From assembly GCA_029243385.1 (NCBI GenBank), contig JAQWSC010000004.1, forward strand, positions 148,910 to 212,909: a stretch of DNA of 64,000 bases, read 5' to 3'. The notes beneath the pieces were generated by a model. It saw only the letters and a program-made list of their open reading frames with translations, had not been told where the DNA came from and searched no databases. Numbering within the stretch: the first letter of the stretch is position 1; every line of letters starts with the position of its first letter. Source of the DNA: Flavobacteriaceae bacterium. GTDB taxonomy: Bacteria > Bacteroidota > Bacteroidia > Flavobacteriales > Flavobacteriaceae. This document shows positions 44,095-53,030 of the stretch, one piece after another. The translations under genes and the position numbers were made by a program.

Positions 44095-47000
44095 CTAATT
44101 CAGTTTGTAATGAAAATTAGAAGCTGTCAAATCTGTTAATAAATTTTCTGTAATTGCCACCTTTTGATTTCTACTGTGCATCACTAATTTTAGTTGCTTT
44201 TCCATTTCAAAAAAAGCAATATCCAGAGGACGATCGCCTTTATGCAGTTTCAACACTTCGCTCAGATTCTCGAGTTGGTCTTCATCAAATTCATTAATAT
44301 TCAATTGAAGTGTTATTTTTTTGGAGGTGCTCGACAAAGTGTCTTGCAACTGCTGAAAAGCATTAAATTGTAATCTAGGGTCTCCTTTTTTACCTGTTTC
44401 TCGATTTACCCACCCTTCTTTCACAAAAACTTTTATGTGCACAAAGTTGTTCGTCACCAGAAAGTGTTTGAATTTCAAATATTCTTCTCCAAATATTCTA
44501 AAATCATAGGAATCCGTATAATCTTCAAGAGTAAAAATGGCCCATCCTTTCCCATTTTTGGAAACCCGATGCTGAACATCTCCTATGATACCTCCCAAAG
44601 TAAGTTCGCGATTGATTAAGGGAGTTAAGTCTGAAAAAATAGCGACAGAAGCGTTGCAAAATGAACTTAAAACTACTTTGAAATCGTCCAACGGATGAGC
44701 TGAAATATAGATCCCTACAACCTCTCGCTCTTGTTTTAAGGCGTGCAAGGTTCCCCAAGGTTCGCAAGGTGGAATTTCTGGTTCAGAAATCACTTCTTCA
44801 GAGCTTCCTTCAAACAAACTTACTTGTGATGAATTTAAGTTATCTTGATATTTTGCGCCATACTTGATTACTTTTTCTAAAAAGGTAACTCCATCTCCAC
44901 TATCTTGAAAATATTGCGCACGGTGGGTATTCTTAAAAGAGTCCATACCACCCGCCAACACCAGGCTTTCAAAAGATTTTTTATTAGCAGCGCGCAAATC
45001 GATACGCTTGGCCAAATCAAAAATCGACTTATAAGGGCTTTCTGCCCTATTTTCTACAATAGTAGCTACAGCATTTGCACCGACTCCCTTTATAGCCCCC
45101 ATTCCAAAGCGTATAGCATTTTGGTCGTTAACGGTAAATTTGTAAAAAGATTCGTTGACATCTGGTCCTAGCACAGGAATGTTTGCGCGTTTACACTCCT
45201 CCATAAAAAAAGTGACCTGCTTGATATCATTCATGTTGTTGGACAACACGGCAGCCATATATTCTGCTGGGTAATGAGCCTTTAAGTAAGCCGTTTGAAA
45301 TGCAATCCAAGCATAGCATGTAGAGTGCGATTTGTTAAAAGCGTAGGAAGCAAACGCCTCCCAATCTTTCCAAATTTTTTCTAATATCTCCCGATCATGG
45401 CCGTTGGATTGACCTCCATCCAAAAATTTAGGCTTTAATTGTTCCAACAAAGAAAAAATCTTTTTCCCCATAGCTTTTCGAAGCAAATCCGCTTCGCCTT
45501 TAGTGAAATTAGCTAGTTTTTGAGACAGAAGCATTACTTGCTCCTGATAAACCGTAATTCCATAGGTTTCTTTTAAATATTCTTCCATCGCATCAAGGTC
45601 ATACGATATAGATTCTTGACCGTTTTTACGAAGAACAAAACTCGGAATGTATTCCAATGGACCTGGACGATATAACGCATTCATGGCAATTAAATCTTCG
45701 AAAACAGTAGGTTTTAATTCTCGAAGATATTTTTGCATTCCTGCGCTCTCATATTGAAAAACACCTACTGTATCGCCTCGTTGAAAAAGCTCGTAAGTCT
45801 TTTCATCATCAAGAGGAAATTCGTCAGGATTTAATTGAATTTGATGACGATACTCAACCAGCTTTACCGTGTCTTTAATAAGGGTCAATGTCTTGAGTCC
45901 TAAAAAATCCATTTTTAACAGCCCTGCATTTTCCACCACAGAATTATCAAATTGAGTAACGTACAAGTCAGAATCCTTTGCTGTTGCAACAGGTACAAAA
46001 TCCGTAATATCCGAAGGAGTTATGATAACACCACACGCATGAATTCCCGTGTTGCGCAAAGAACCTTCCAGTGTTCTTGCCTGATTGATTGTTTGAGCCT
46101 CAAGATCATCTCCATCAGCGATATTCTTCAATTCATTTACTTTGAGCAATTCATCCGAACGCAGAGCTTCTTTTAAGGCTTTGTCTTCCAAGCCAAATAT
46201 TTTTTTGAGCTTCATATTGGGAACCAACTTCGATATTCTATCGGCTTCTCCTAAAGATAGATCCAACACTCTGGCTGTATCTCGTATGGACGATTTAGCC
46301 GCCATGGTTCCGTATGTTATGATTTGAGCTACTTGATTGGATCCGTATTTTTCAATAACATAATCCATCACTTTGCTTCGTCCTTCGTCATCAAAATCGA
46401 TATCGATATCGGGCAAACTTACCCTATCGGGATTCAAAAATCGCTCAAAAAGAAGATCGTATTTAATGGGATCAATGTTGGTGATTTTTAGGCTATAAGC
46501 AACTACAGACCCAGCTGCAGAACCTCTTCCCGGCCCCACTGAAACATCCATTTTTCGTGCAGCAGCAATAAAATCTTGCACAATCAAAAAGTAACCTGGA
46601 TATCCTGTGTTTTCAATTACTTGAAGTTCAAAATCGAGACGCTCTTTAAGTTCATCTGAGAGTTCTTTGTAGCGTTCTTTTGCGCCCTCGTAGGTCAAAT
46701 GTCGGAGGTATGCATTTTCGCCTCGTTTGCCTTTGTCTTTTTCATCCTCAGGATTCACAAATTGGATAGGAATGTCAAACTTGGGTAACAACACCTCTCT
46801 TGCCAATTCGTATTCTTCAATTTTATCAAGAATTTCAGAAATTGAAACAATCGCTTCTGGCACATCTTCAAACAGCTTTTTCATAGCCTCAGAAGATTTG
46901 AAGTAATATTCTTGATTGGGTAATCCGTATCGATACCCTCTACCTCTACCGATGGGTGTCGCTTGTTTTTCTCCATCTTTTACACATAACAAAATATCAT

Positions 47001-48432
47001 GTGCATTGGCATCTTTTTGGTCGGTGTAAAATGTATTGTTGGTGGCAACCAATTTAACCTCATGTTTTTTAGAAAAGTTCATCAACACTTGGTTGACCCT
47101 TGTTTCATCTTCTTGGCCGTGGCGCATGAGTTCAATGTAGAAGTCATCCTTAAATTGCTCTTTCCACCAAAGCAAAGCCTCTTCTGCTTGAGACTCTCCA
47201 ACATTCAATATTTTACTTGGAATTTCACCGTATAAATTACCGGATAATACAATTAAATCTTCTTTGTATTGTTCTATAATATTTCGATCAATACGAGGGA
47301 CATAATAAAACCCTTTTGTAAAGGCTATGGAAGACATTTTGGCCAAATGATGGTATCCGCGTTTGTTTTTTGCTAAAAATACAACCTGATATCCATTGTC
47401 CCGATGGGAACGATCCAGATGGTTTTCACATACATAAAACTCACATCCCAAAATGGGCTTGATATGTTTTTTGTCGGGCTGTTCCTCAGACAGAGTTTTA
47501 TTATAGTTTCGAACAGCTTTCACAAAGTGAAACGCTCCCATCATATTGGCAGTATCGGTCAACGCAACCGCAGGCATTTGAAATTCGGACGTTTTATCAA
47601 CCAATTCCGAAATTCGTGTAGTTGACTGCAATACCGAATATTGTGAATGGTTGTGAAGATGAACAAATGTGTGATGAGCTAAAACATCTCTATTTGAAGT
47701 AAGGTCTTCTTGATTAATAGCAATCGATGGTTGCTCTTCAACCTGTAAATCTGTCGAAAGTTTCTTCAGGTTTTGATGTTTGATTCCCGCAAGAGGAACT
47801 CCGTCGGGAAATTTGGCTTGCAGGGTGTTTGGCAACTCAAAAAAGCCATCCTTTTGGATGATATTTTTTCGAACCAATTCCAAAAATGCACGGGTAGTTG
47901 CTTCAACATCAGCTGATGCGTTATGCGCTTCAGAAAAAGAAGAATGAAATAAAAATTCATACAATTCGGTAAGTGTGGGAAGTTTATACTTTCCACCTCG
48001 TCCACCCGGCAACTGACACAATGTGGCTGTTAGTTCTGTACAAGTGTCTAGGACTGGAAGCGAATTGAGTTGCGTTTCAACATTTTCTCTGAAAAATTCA
48101 GCACCCATAATGTTCAAATCAAACGAAACATTGTGTCCAACTACAAATTGGGTTTGATTTAAATCTGCTTGAAAATGTTCCAATACTTCACGAAGAGGAA
48201 TGCCTTTTTCGATAGCCAACTCAGTAGAAATACCGTGAATTTGTTCGGATTCATAAGGAATAGTGAACCCATCAGGGTGTACTATAAATTCCTTGTTTGA
48301 AACCATATCTCCATGCTGATCATGAAGCTGCCAAGCAATTTGAACACACCTTGGCCAATTGTCAGTATCACTAATGGGTGCTTTCCAACGCTTTGGGAGA
48401 CCCGTTGTTTCGGTATCAAAAATTAAAAACAT
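44095..48432 (-). CDS. dnaE: DNA polymerase III alpha subunit with fused N-terminal 3'-5' exonuclease
   Basis: A 1445-residue replicative polymerase. Residues 1-190 form a DEDDh exonuclease: FDTETTGLP, VGHNVSFDLNIMG and HNASADVEATTRAF. The PHP domain starts near FVHLHNHSQYSVLQ (about 255). The polymerase core has GPGRGSAAGS and the catalytic aspartates in PDIDIDFDDEGR, followed by HhH and OB-fold regions. In E. coli proofreading is a separate subunit (DnaQ); here it is on the same chain, as in other flavobacteria. Full length, no frameshift. Confidence 0.97.
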   Translation of the reverse strand: MFLIFDTETTGLPKRWKAPISDTDNWPRCVQIAWQLHDQHGDMVSNKEFIVHPDGFTIPYESEQIHGISTELAIEKGIPLREVLEHFQADLNQTQFVVGHNVSFDLNIMGAEFFRENVETQLNSLPVLDTCTELTATLCQLPGGRGGKYKLPTLTELYEFLFHSSFSEAHNASADVEATTRAFLELVRKNIIQKDGFFELPNTLQAKFPDGVPLAGIKHQNLKKLSTDLQVEEQPSIAINQEDLTSNRDVLAHHTFVHLHNHSQYSVLQSTTRISELVDKTSEFQMPAVALTDTANMMGAFHFVKAVRNYNKTLSEEQPDKKHIKPILGCEFYVCENHLDRSHRDNGYQVVFLAKNKRGYHHLAKMSSIAFTKGFYYVPRIDRNIIEQYKEDLIVLSGNLYGEIPSKILNVGESQAEEALLWWKEQFKDDFYIELMRHGQEDETRVNQVLMNFSKKHEVKLVATNNTFYTDQKDANAHDILLCVKDGEKQATPIGRGRGYRYGLPNQEYYFKSSEAMKKLFEDVPEAIVSISEILDKIEEYELAREVLLPKFDIPIQFVNPEDEKDKGKRGENAYLRHLTYEGAKERYKELSDELKERLDFELQVIENTGYPGYFLIVQDFIAAARKMDVSVGPGRGSAAGSVVAYSLKITNIDPIKYDLLFERFLNPDRVSLPDIDIDFDDEGRSKVMDYVIEKYGSNQVAQIITYGTMAAKSSIRDTARVLDLSLGEADRISKLVPNMKLKKIFGLEDKALKEALRSDELLKVNELKNIADGDDLEAQTINQARTLEGSLRNTGIHACGVIITPSDITDFVPVATAKDSDLYVTQFDNSVVENAGLLKMDFLGLKTLTLIKDTVKLVEYRHQIQLNPDEFPLDDEKTYELFQRGDTVGVFQYESAGMQKYLRELKPTVFEDLIAMNALYRPGPLEYIPSFVLRKNGQESISYDLDAMEEYLKETYGITVYQEQVMLLSQKLANFTKGEADLLRKAMGKKIFSLLEQLKPKFLDGGQSNGHDREILEKIWKDWEAFASYAFNKSHSTCYAWIAFQTAYLKAHYPAEYMAAVLSNNMNDIKQVTFFMEECKRANIPVLGPDVNESFYKFTVNDQNAIRFGMGAIKGVGANAVATIVENRAESPYKSIFDLAKRIDLRAANKKSFESLVLAGGMDSFKNTHRAQYFQDSGDGVTFLEKVIKYGAKYQDNLNSSQVSLFEGSSEEVISEPEIPPCEPWGTLHALKQEREVVGIYISAHPLDDFKVVLSSFCNASVAIFSDLTPLINRELTLGGIIGDVQHRVSKNGKGWAIFTLEDYTDSYDFRIFGEEYLKFKHFLVTNNFVHIKVFVKEGWVNRETGKKGDPRLQFNAFQQLQDTLSSTSKKITLQLNINEFDEDQLENLSEVLKLHKGDRPLDIAFFEMEKQLKLVMHSRNQKVAITENLLTDLTASNFHYKLN

Positions 48433-48552
48433 TCAGAGATTTTTCGAAAAATAAAAATACGCATCTTTTAAAAAAATACCTTAAACGAGTTATCGGAAGT
48501 TATCAACGAAATAAAATGTGATAAGTAACCCTATCATTGTTTCCTAAAGGCA

Positions 48553-48582
48553 TTGCCAATTCAATAAAATAAATTACATTTG
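48553..48582 (+). promoter_or_regulatory. rpsP promoter: TTG, 19-nt spacer, TACATTTG
   Basis: TTG (48553-48555) and TACATTTG (48575-48582) fit the Bacteroidota -33/-7 consensus in sequence and spacing. The start codon is 47 nt further on. This is the best-matched promoter in the window. Confidence 0.7.
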
Positions 48583-48629
48583 CGCCTCATTAATAACCAA
48601 GGTTTAGGACCTTTAAAATTTAATTCATT

Positions 48630-49217
48630 ATGCCAGTTAAAATACGACTACAAAGACACGGAAAAAAAGGAAAACCATTTTATTGGGTTGTCGCTGCCGA
48701 TTCACGTTCCAAAAGAGACGGACGATACCTAGAAAAAATTGGAACTTACAATCCAAATACCAACCCTGCAACGATAGATTTAAATACTGACAGTGCTGTT
48801 CAATGGCTTCAAAATGGAGCACAACCCACAGATACTGCTAAAAACATATTAGCTTACAAAGGGATTTTATTGAAAAACCATTTGTTAAACGGTGTTAAAA
48901 AAGGAGCACTCACTCAAGAAGAAGCCGATGCTAAATTTGAAGCATGGGTAGTGGAAAAAGAAGCAAAAGTTGACGCCAAAATTTCTACCCTTGATAAACA
49001 AGCTGATGCAGCTAAGAAAAAAGCACTTGCCGCCGAAAAAGAAGTAAGCGACAAAAGAAAAGCAGATGCTGAAGCTGCTCTTCTCGAAGAAACGGCTGCT
49101 GAAGAAGCGGTTGCTGAGGAAGCTGCTGCTGAAGAAGCAGTTGCCGAAGAAGCTCCTGCTGAAGAAGCTCCTGCTGAAGAAGCTGCTACAGAGGAAGCTC
49201 CTGCTGAAGAAAAATAA
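48630..49217 (+). CDS. rpsP: Ribosomal protein S16 with long Ala/Glu-rich C-terminal tail
   Basis: A 195-residue S16. The conserved core (about 1-85) begins [20 protein letters not shown] and contains [20 protein letters not shown] charged helix-forming region follows (about 95-150), then a five-residue repeat AEEA[VAP] from 157 to the end. S16 binds 16S rRNA in the 30S body and is normally about 80-90 residues long; the tail is a Bacteroidota-type extension of unknown role. rimM follows after 17 nt. Confidence 0.95.
   Translation: MPVKIRLQRHGKKGKPFYWVVAADSRSKRDGRYLEKIGTYNPNTNPATIDLNTDSAVQWLQNGAQPTDTAKNILAYKGILLKNHLLNGVKKGALTQEEADAKFEAWVVEKEAKVDAKISTLDKQADAAKKKALAAEKEVSDKRKADAEAALLEETAAEEAVAEEAAAEEAVAEEAPAEEAPAEEAATEEAPAEEK
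49098..49214 (+). repeat. 15-bp tandem repeat encoding AEEA[VAP] in the rpsP tail
   Basis: Seven full units and a partial eighth, each 15 bp (about GCTGAAGAAGCTCCT with third-base changes). Repeats of this kind can expand or contract in steps of five residues without breaking the frame. Confidence 0.9.
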
Positions 49218-49234
49218 ATATAATACTGAAAACG

Positions 49235-49762
49235 ATGAAGAAAGAAGAATGCTTCTATCTTGGTAAAATCGTTTCAAAATATAGTTTCAAAGGAGAGTTA
49301 CTCATCAAATTAGACACTGACGAGCCTGAAGCTTATTACAAATTGGAGTCGATGTTTGTTTCGCAAGAAGCCGCATTGATTCCTTTTTTTGTAGAACGTA
49401 TTCAAGCTCATAAATCGGACCTTCTTAGGGTAAAGTTTGAGGACGTTGATTCTGAATCTGATGCAGACGCATTGCTCAAATCAGAAATATATCTTCCTCT
49501 ATCTATGCTTCCCGCACTAAACGGATCAAAATTTTATTATCACGAAGTTATTGGTTTTGATGTAATTGACACCCAACACGGACTGATTGGAAAGCTTACT
49601 GCTATAAATGATCAAACGGCTCAACCGCTGATGATTATTAATCGAAATGAAAAAGAAATTTTGATTCCTTTGATTGACTCCCTTATACAAACCGTTAATC
49701 GTAACCAAAAAAAACTGACTGTTACTGCACCCGAGGGGTTAATTGATTTATATTTGGAGTAA
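49235..49762 (+). CDS. rimM: Ribosome maturation factor RimM
   Basis: A 175-residue RimM. The N-terminal domain starts YLGKIVSKYSFKGELLIKLDTD, and the C-terminal PRC barrel includes YYHEVIGFDVID, GKLTAIND and EILIPLIDSLI. It helps 16S rRNA processing and 30S head assembly and binds ribosomal proteins of the small subunit. It follows rpsP by 17 nt, the usual order; trmD is not the next gene here. Confidence 0.96.
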   Translation: MKKEECFYLGKIVSKYSFKGELLIKLDTDEPEAYYKLESMFVSQEAALIPFFVERIQAHKSDLLRVKFEDVDSESDADALLKSEIYLPLSMLPALNGSKFYYHEVIGFDVIDTQHGLIGKLTAINDQTAQPLMIINRNEKEILIPLIDSLIQTVNRNQKKLTVTAPEGLIDLYLE

Positions 49763-49777
49763 TCTTTAAAGCGTTTT

Positions 49778-51823
49778 ATGCTGAATATTCAATTAAAAAA
49801 TGTAACCCTTTTATTATGTGGGTGCTTTCTTTGTGCTCAAGACCTTTCTATTGTACAAGACAGTATTGTGCTTTCTGAAGTCACTGTTAGTATAGCGCGT
49901 TTAAAAAATCCGAAAAATCTGATTTCTCAGTCCTTTTCCTTGCAACAAATTGATGAGCAATACGCACATCTTCAAGAATTGCATTTGGGCGATTATGTGG
50001 GAAATATTCCCGGCTTGTTTGTGTCAAACACTCATAACTACGCACAAGATGCTCGAATTTCCATACGTGGTTTTGGAGCGCGTTCTCCTTTTGGAATTAG
50101 GGGAATACGAGTGGTAGTGGATGGAATTCCTGAAACCACACCAGACGGACAAAGTCAAGTTGACAACATCAATGTAGAAATTTTAGATCGTATTGATGTT
50201 TTACGAGGTGTAGCAAGTGTGCTCTATGGAAATGCTTCTGGAGGTGTGATTCAGTTACAAACCCTTGAGGATATTTCTAAAAACTTTCTTCGGGTGGGAA
50301 CTTCCCTTGGAGCTTTTGATACACAAAAATATCAATTGCAAGGAGGAGTAGTTTCCAAAAACACCTCTTATGTTTTTCATGGAAGCCAAACCCAAAGCAA
50401 TGGATACAGAGATTTTAGTGGCTTTAAAAGTCAAAATGCCAATCTAAAAATCGTAAAACGGCTTTCAAGCGATGAATCTCTACGTTTTGTTGCCAACTAC
50501 GTTTACAGTCCGTATGCAAAAGATGCGGGAGGATTGACTTTGGAAGAGGTAAATCAGAATCGGCAGCAGGCTCGTGATCGCAATTTAGATTTCAATTCGC
50601 AAGAAAAAGTGGAGCAAGGAAAATTGGGGCTTCATTATACAACATTGTTGGCTAATAACACCGAGTTAGAAGCCTACACGTTTTTCTCAAAAAGATTTTT
50701 TTTAGGGAAACTCCCCTACGAACGAGGAGGGTATGTTGATTTGAATCGGAATCATATGGGATTGGGAGTAAACGTTTCCAAGAAGTCATTCAAAAAAATG
50801 CGTTGGTTGTTGGGCATAGAAACAGCCTATCAAAAGGATGCAAGAAAACGATTTGTAAATTTAAATGGCTTAAAAGGTGCGCAAACACTTGATCAAAACG
50901 AATTGTTTTCAACTGTTGGAGTTTTTGGTATGTTGGAAATCGACCTAAAAAAATGGTTAGTAACCACGGGGATACGAAAAGACGCACATTGGATCGAAGC
51001 GAAAAATCAGCTTACAGATTTGAACCCATCCTCAAATATATTGCAATTAAATGCGTGGAATCCTACACTATCTTTTCATTACACTCCAAATTCTCAGTGG
51101 CGGTTTTTTGGGAATACTACATCGGGATTCGAAACCCCTACTCTCAATGAACTGTCAGCCAATCCTTTGGGGAGCGCAGGTTTTAATTCGACCCTGAGGT
51201 CTCAGCTGTCCATGCAAACCGAATTAGGCGCTTATTTTACTACACCTTCCAGTCGTTTTCGTATGGAAGTAGTGGGATTTTTAATAAAAACACAGGATGA
51301 AATCGTACCCTATGAATTGGAAAATATGCCTGACCAAACTTTTTACCGCAATGCTGGGAAAACAAGGCGATTGGGTGTTGAGATAGCAACAGAATACCAC
51401 CCTCATTCAAACTGGAAAATGTCCTTAACCGCTTCTCACGGTACATTTGAATTTGATGAATTTAAAGTATATTCCGAAACTTTTACAGGAAATAAACTTC
51501 CTGGAGTTCCACAAAATTTAGCGTATTTTAAAATTGAATATAGCAATTCAAATAACTTATTGGTACAGCTAAACACCCGCTACTCCGGAAAAATAATGGC
51601 TAATAATAGCAATGATGCTTCTGTACAATCAAGTTGGGTTCTTAATCTATCTGCTTCTCAAAAAATTAAGGTGTTTAAAACGAACATTCTGCCATTTATA
51701 GGAATCAACAACCTTACCGATACTTCCTATTTTGACAATATTCGTATAAACGCCTTCGGGGGGCGTTTTTATGAACCTGCTCCGGGCATATACGGATATG
51801 GAGGTTTAAAACTGGAATGGTAA
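49778..51823 (+). CDS. TonB-dependent outer-membrane receptor
   Basis: A 681-residue receptor with a signal peptide (about 1-20), an N-terminal plug (about 30-175: ISIRGFGARSPFGIRGIRVVVDG, DRIDVLRGVASVLYGNASGGVI) and a beta-barrel ending with an aromatic terminus (GGLKLEW). The C-terminal part has NLTDTSYFDN and an FYEPAPG-like segment typical of ferric-siderophore or cobalamin-type receptors. No SusD partner is adjacent, so a polysaccharide role is unlikely; the ligand is unknown. It follows rimM by 15 nt and may be read from the rpsP promoter. Confidence 0.92.
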   Translation: MLNIQLKNVTLLLCGCFLCAQDLSIVQDSIVLSEVTVSIARLKNPKNLISQSFSLQQIDEQYAHLQELHLGDYVGNIPGLFVSNTHNYAQDARISIRGFGARSPFGIRGIRVVVDGIPETTPDGQSQVDNINVEILDRIDVLRGVASVLYGNASGGVIQLQTLEDISKNFLRVGTSLGAFDTQKYQLQGGVVSKNTSYVFHGSQTQSNGYRDFSGFKSQNANLKIVKRLSSDESLRFVANYVYSPYAKDAGGLTLEEVNQNRQQARDRNLDFNSQEKVEQGKLGLHYTTLLANNTELEAYTFFSKRFFLGKLPYERGGYVDLNRNHMGLGVNVSKKSFKKMRWLLGIETAYQKDARKRFVNLNGLKGAQTLDQNELFSTVGVFGMLEIDLKKWLVTTGIRKDAHWIEAKNQLTDLNPSSNILQLNAWNPTLSFHYTPNSQWRFFGNTTSGFETPTLNELSANPLGSAGFNSTLRSQLSMQTELGAYFTTPSSRFRMEVVGFLIKTQDEIVPYELENMPDQTFYRNAGKTRRLGVEIATEYHPHSNWKMSLTASHGTFEFDEFKVYSETFTGNKLPGVPQNLAYFKIEYSNSNNLLVQLNTRYSGKIMANNSNDASVQSSWVLNLSASQKIKVFKTNILPFIGINNLTDTSYFDNIRINAFGGRFYEPAPGIYGYGGLKLEW

Positions 51824-51882
51824 TTATCTGCAAGCATTGTAATTCTTACAAAAAACTTTTTTAAATACTTCCTAAAATAACA

Positions 51883-51905
51883 AAGTCTGGGATGATCCCA
51901 GACTT
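51883..51905. terminator. Bidirectional terminator between the TonB receptor and the lipoprotein
   Basis: AAGTCTGGG pairs perfectly with CCCAGACTT around ATGAT, between two convergent genes. The minus-strand side is followed by a T-rich stretch (TTTGTTATTTT); the plus side is less T-rich. Confidence 0.75.
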
Positions 51906-51956
51906 GTCATTACATATCGAATTAAACTTTTTCTTTTACTAAAGACTCCCTGTTCG

Positions 51957-52931
51957 TTATATTTTATTAAACGTAAAAACCTCGGTGCCTTCATCTGATT
52001 TTGTAGAAAACACACCTTGAGTTTCGGTCAATGATTCAACAGTAATAAGCTGAGTTCCTGAATCAACATAAAATGCAGTTTGACTGTCGTCTACCCAACT
52101 CCAAGTGTCTGTCTGTACCAGAATTCCTTCAGAACTTCCCATATAAACAAAAGTGTATGTGCCATATGCAGAAACCGACAGGATTAAAGAACTAGCCAAT
52201 TCACAGCCATCAATCAAAGTGTCTGTGTCTAAATATGTATCATAATACTCACAAGGACTTGATAAAAATTCTGTGGTCATATCTTGCCCATCGACATACA
52301 CACTTTCCAACTCCCAGGAATTAATAAATAACGAATGATTAGAATCGACACTAGCAGAATCACTTTCATCCATCGGCTCGGCTTTCAAAGCTGTATAGTC
52401 TCCTTGTGTATTATTGCAAATATTGTATTCACTTTCCTCAGGGATAAACAACTCAATAGAAAAAGTTGCGGTTAATTGAGTGCTACTTTCTGTAACAACG
52501 ATATCTGTCAAAGTTGCAATTTTAAAGGCTTCCGAATCGTCTTCCATAAATAAGTCAACACTGGAAACAAATCCATTCGAATCTTCATTCAATTTGTAAT
52601 GCCCAAATGCTGTTTCTGGATTTCCATCAAAAATGAATCCCATTAAGTAATTATCCTCTGTAAATTCAATGTAATCAAAATCACAGGTAGATGTATTTGC
52701 TATTTGCTGAGAACTACTAACCGAACCAGAAATTGTATTTGCAGTAGTGGACATGTTCCATCTTCCAAAAACAATTTTCTTGGCTTCTTCGACCGTTTGT
52801 TCTGCTAAAACACCTGTAGCGTCTAAAACAAATGTATCAGTAGTCTTTTTAGTGTTAGCAGTATCGCCTGAGTCGTCACTGTCACAAGCTACTAAAAAAA
52901 CAACAGCCAATAAGTAATATAAATTTTTCAT
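51957..52931 (-). CDS. Lipoprotein of unknown function
   Basis: A 324-residue lipoprotein with lipobox LVAC (Cys16), followed by an acidic, Asp/Ser-rich linker, as in surface-exposed Bacteroidota lipoproteins. The mature protein appears to contain two beta-rich halves: one around GRWNMS, and one around INSWELESVYVDGQDMT. They resemble lipocalin-like domains that start with a conserved W. I recognise no specific family. It is divergent from the fibre-like gene and convergent with the TonB receptor. Confidence 0.75.
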   Translation of the reverse strand: MKNLYYLLAVVFLVACDSDDSGDTANTKKTTDTFVLDATGVLAEQTVEEAKKIVFGRWNMSTTANTISGSVSSSQQIANTSTCDFDYIEFTEDNYLMGFIFDGNPETAFGHYKLNEDSNGFVSSVDLFMEDDSEAFKIATLTDIVVTESSTQLTATFSIELFIPEESEYNICNNTQGDYTALKAEPMDESDSASVDSNHSLFINSWELESVYVDGQDMTTEFLSSPCEYYDTYLDTDTLIDGCELASSLILSVSAYGTYTFVYMGSSEGILVQTDTWSWVDDSQTAFYVDSGTQLITVESLTETQGVFSTKSDEGTEVFTFNKI

Positions 52932-52972
52932 AATTTTATTTTAATTGCTAATTTAAAGTATTTTTTTTAATG

Positions 52973-52980
52973 GAAAGATA
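52973..52980 (-). promoter_or_regulatory. Possible -7 box TATCTTTC for the lipoprotein
   Basis: On the minus strand TATCTTTC is one mismatch from TAnnTTTG, with TTG 15 nt upstream, and lies 41 nt before the ATG at 52931. Confidence 0.35.
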
Positions 52981-53018
52981 TAACTCTTTGATTTGCAAAA
53001 TATTTGACTGGAAAAATA

Positions 53019-53026
53019 TACCTTTG
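53019..53026 (+). promoter_or_regulatory. -7 promoter box TACCTTTG directly before the fibre-like gene
   Basis: TACCTTTG ends 4 nt before the ATG at 53031, so the mRNA would be leaderless or nearly so. A TTG at 52993-52995 is 23 nt upstream. Confidence 0.5.
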
Positions 53027-53030
53027 AGAG

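Noticed and set aside
49098..49214. CRISPR-like repeat array
   Set aside because: The units are contiguous 15-bp coding repeats with no spacers. No repeat-spacer arrays were seen anywhere in the window.
49066..49266. Lys/Leu-rich frame overlapping the rpsP tail
   Set aside because: It is a by-product of the 15-bp repeat read in another frame.
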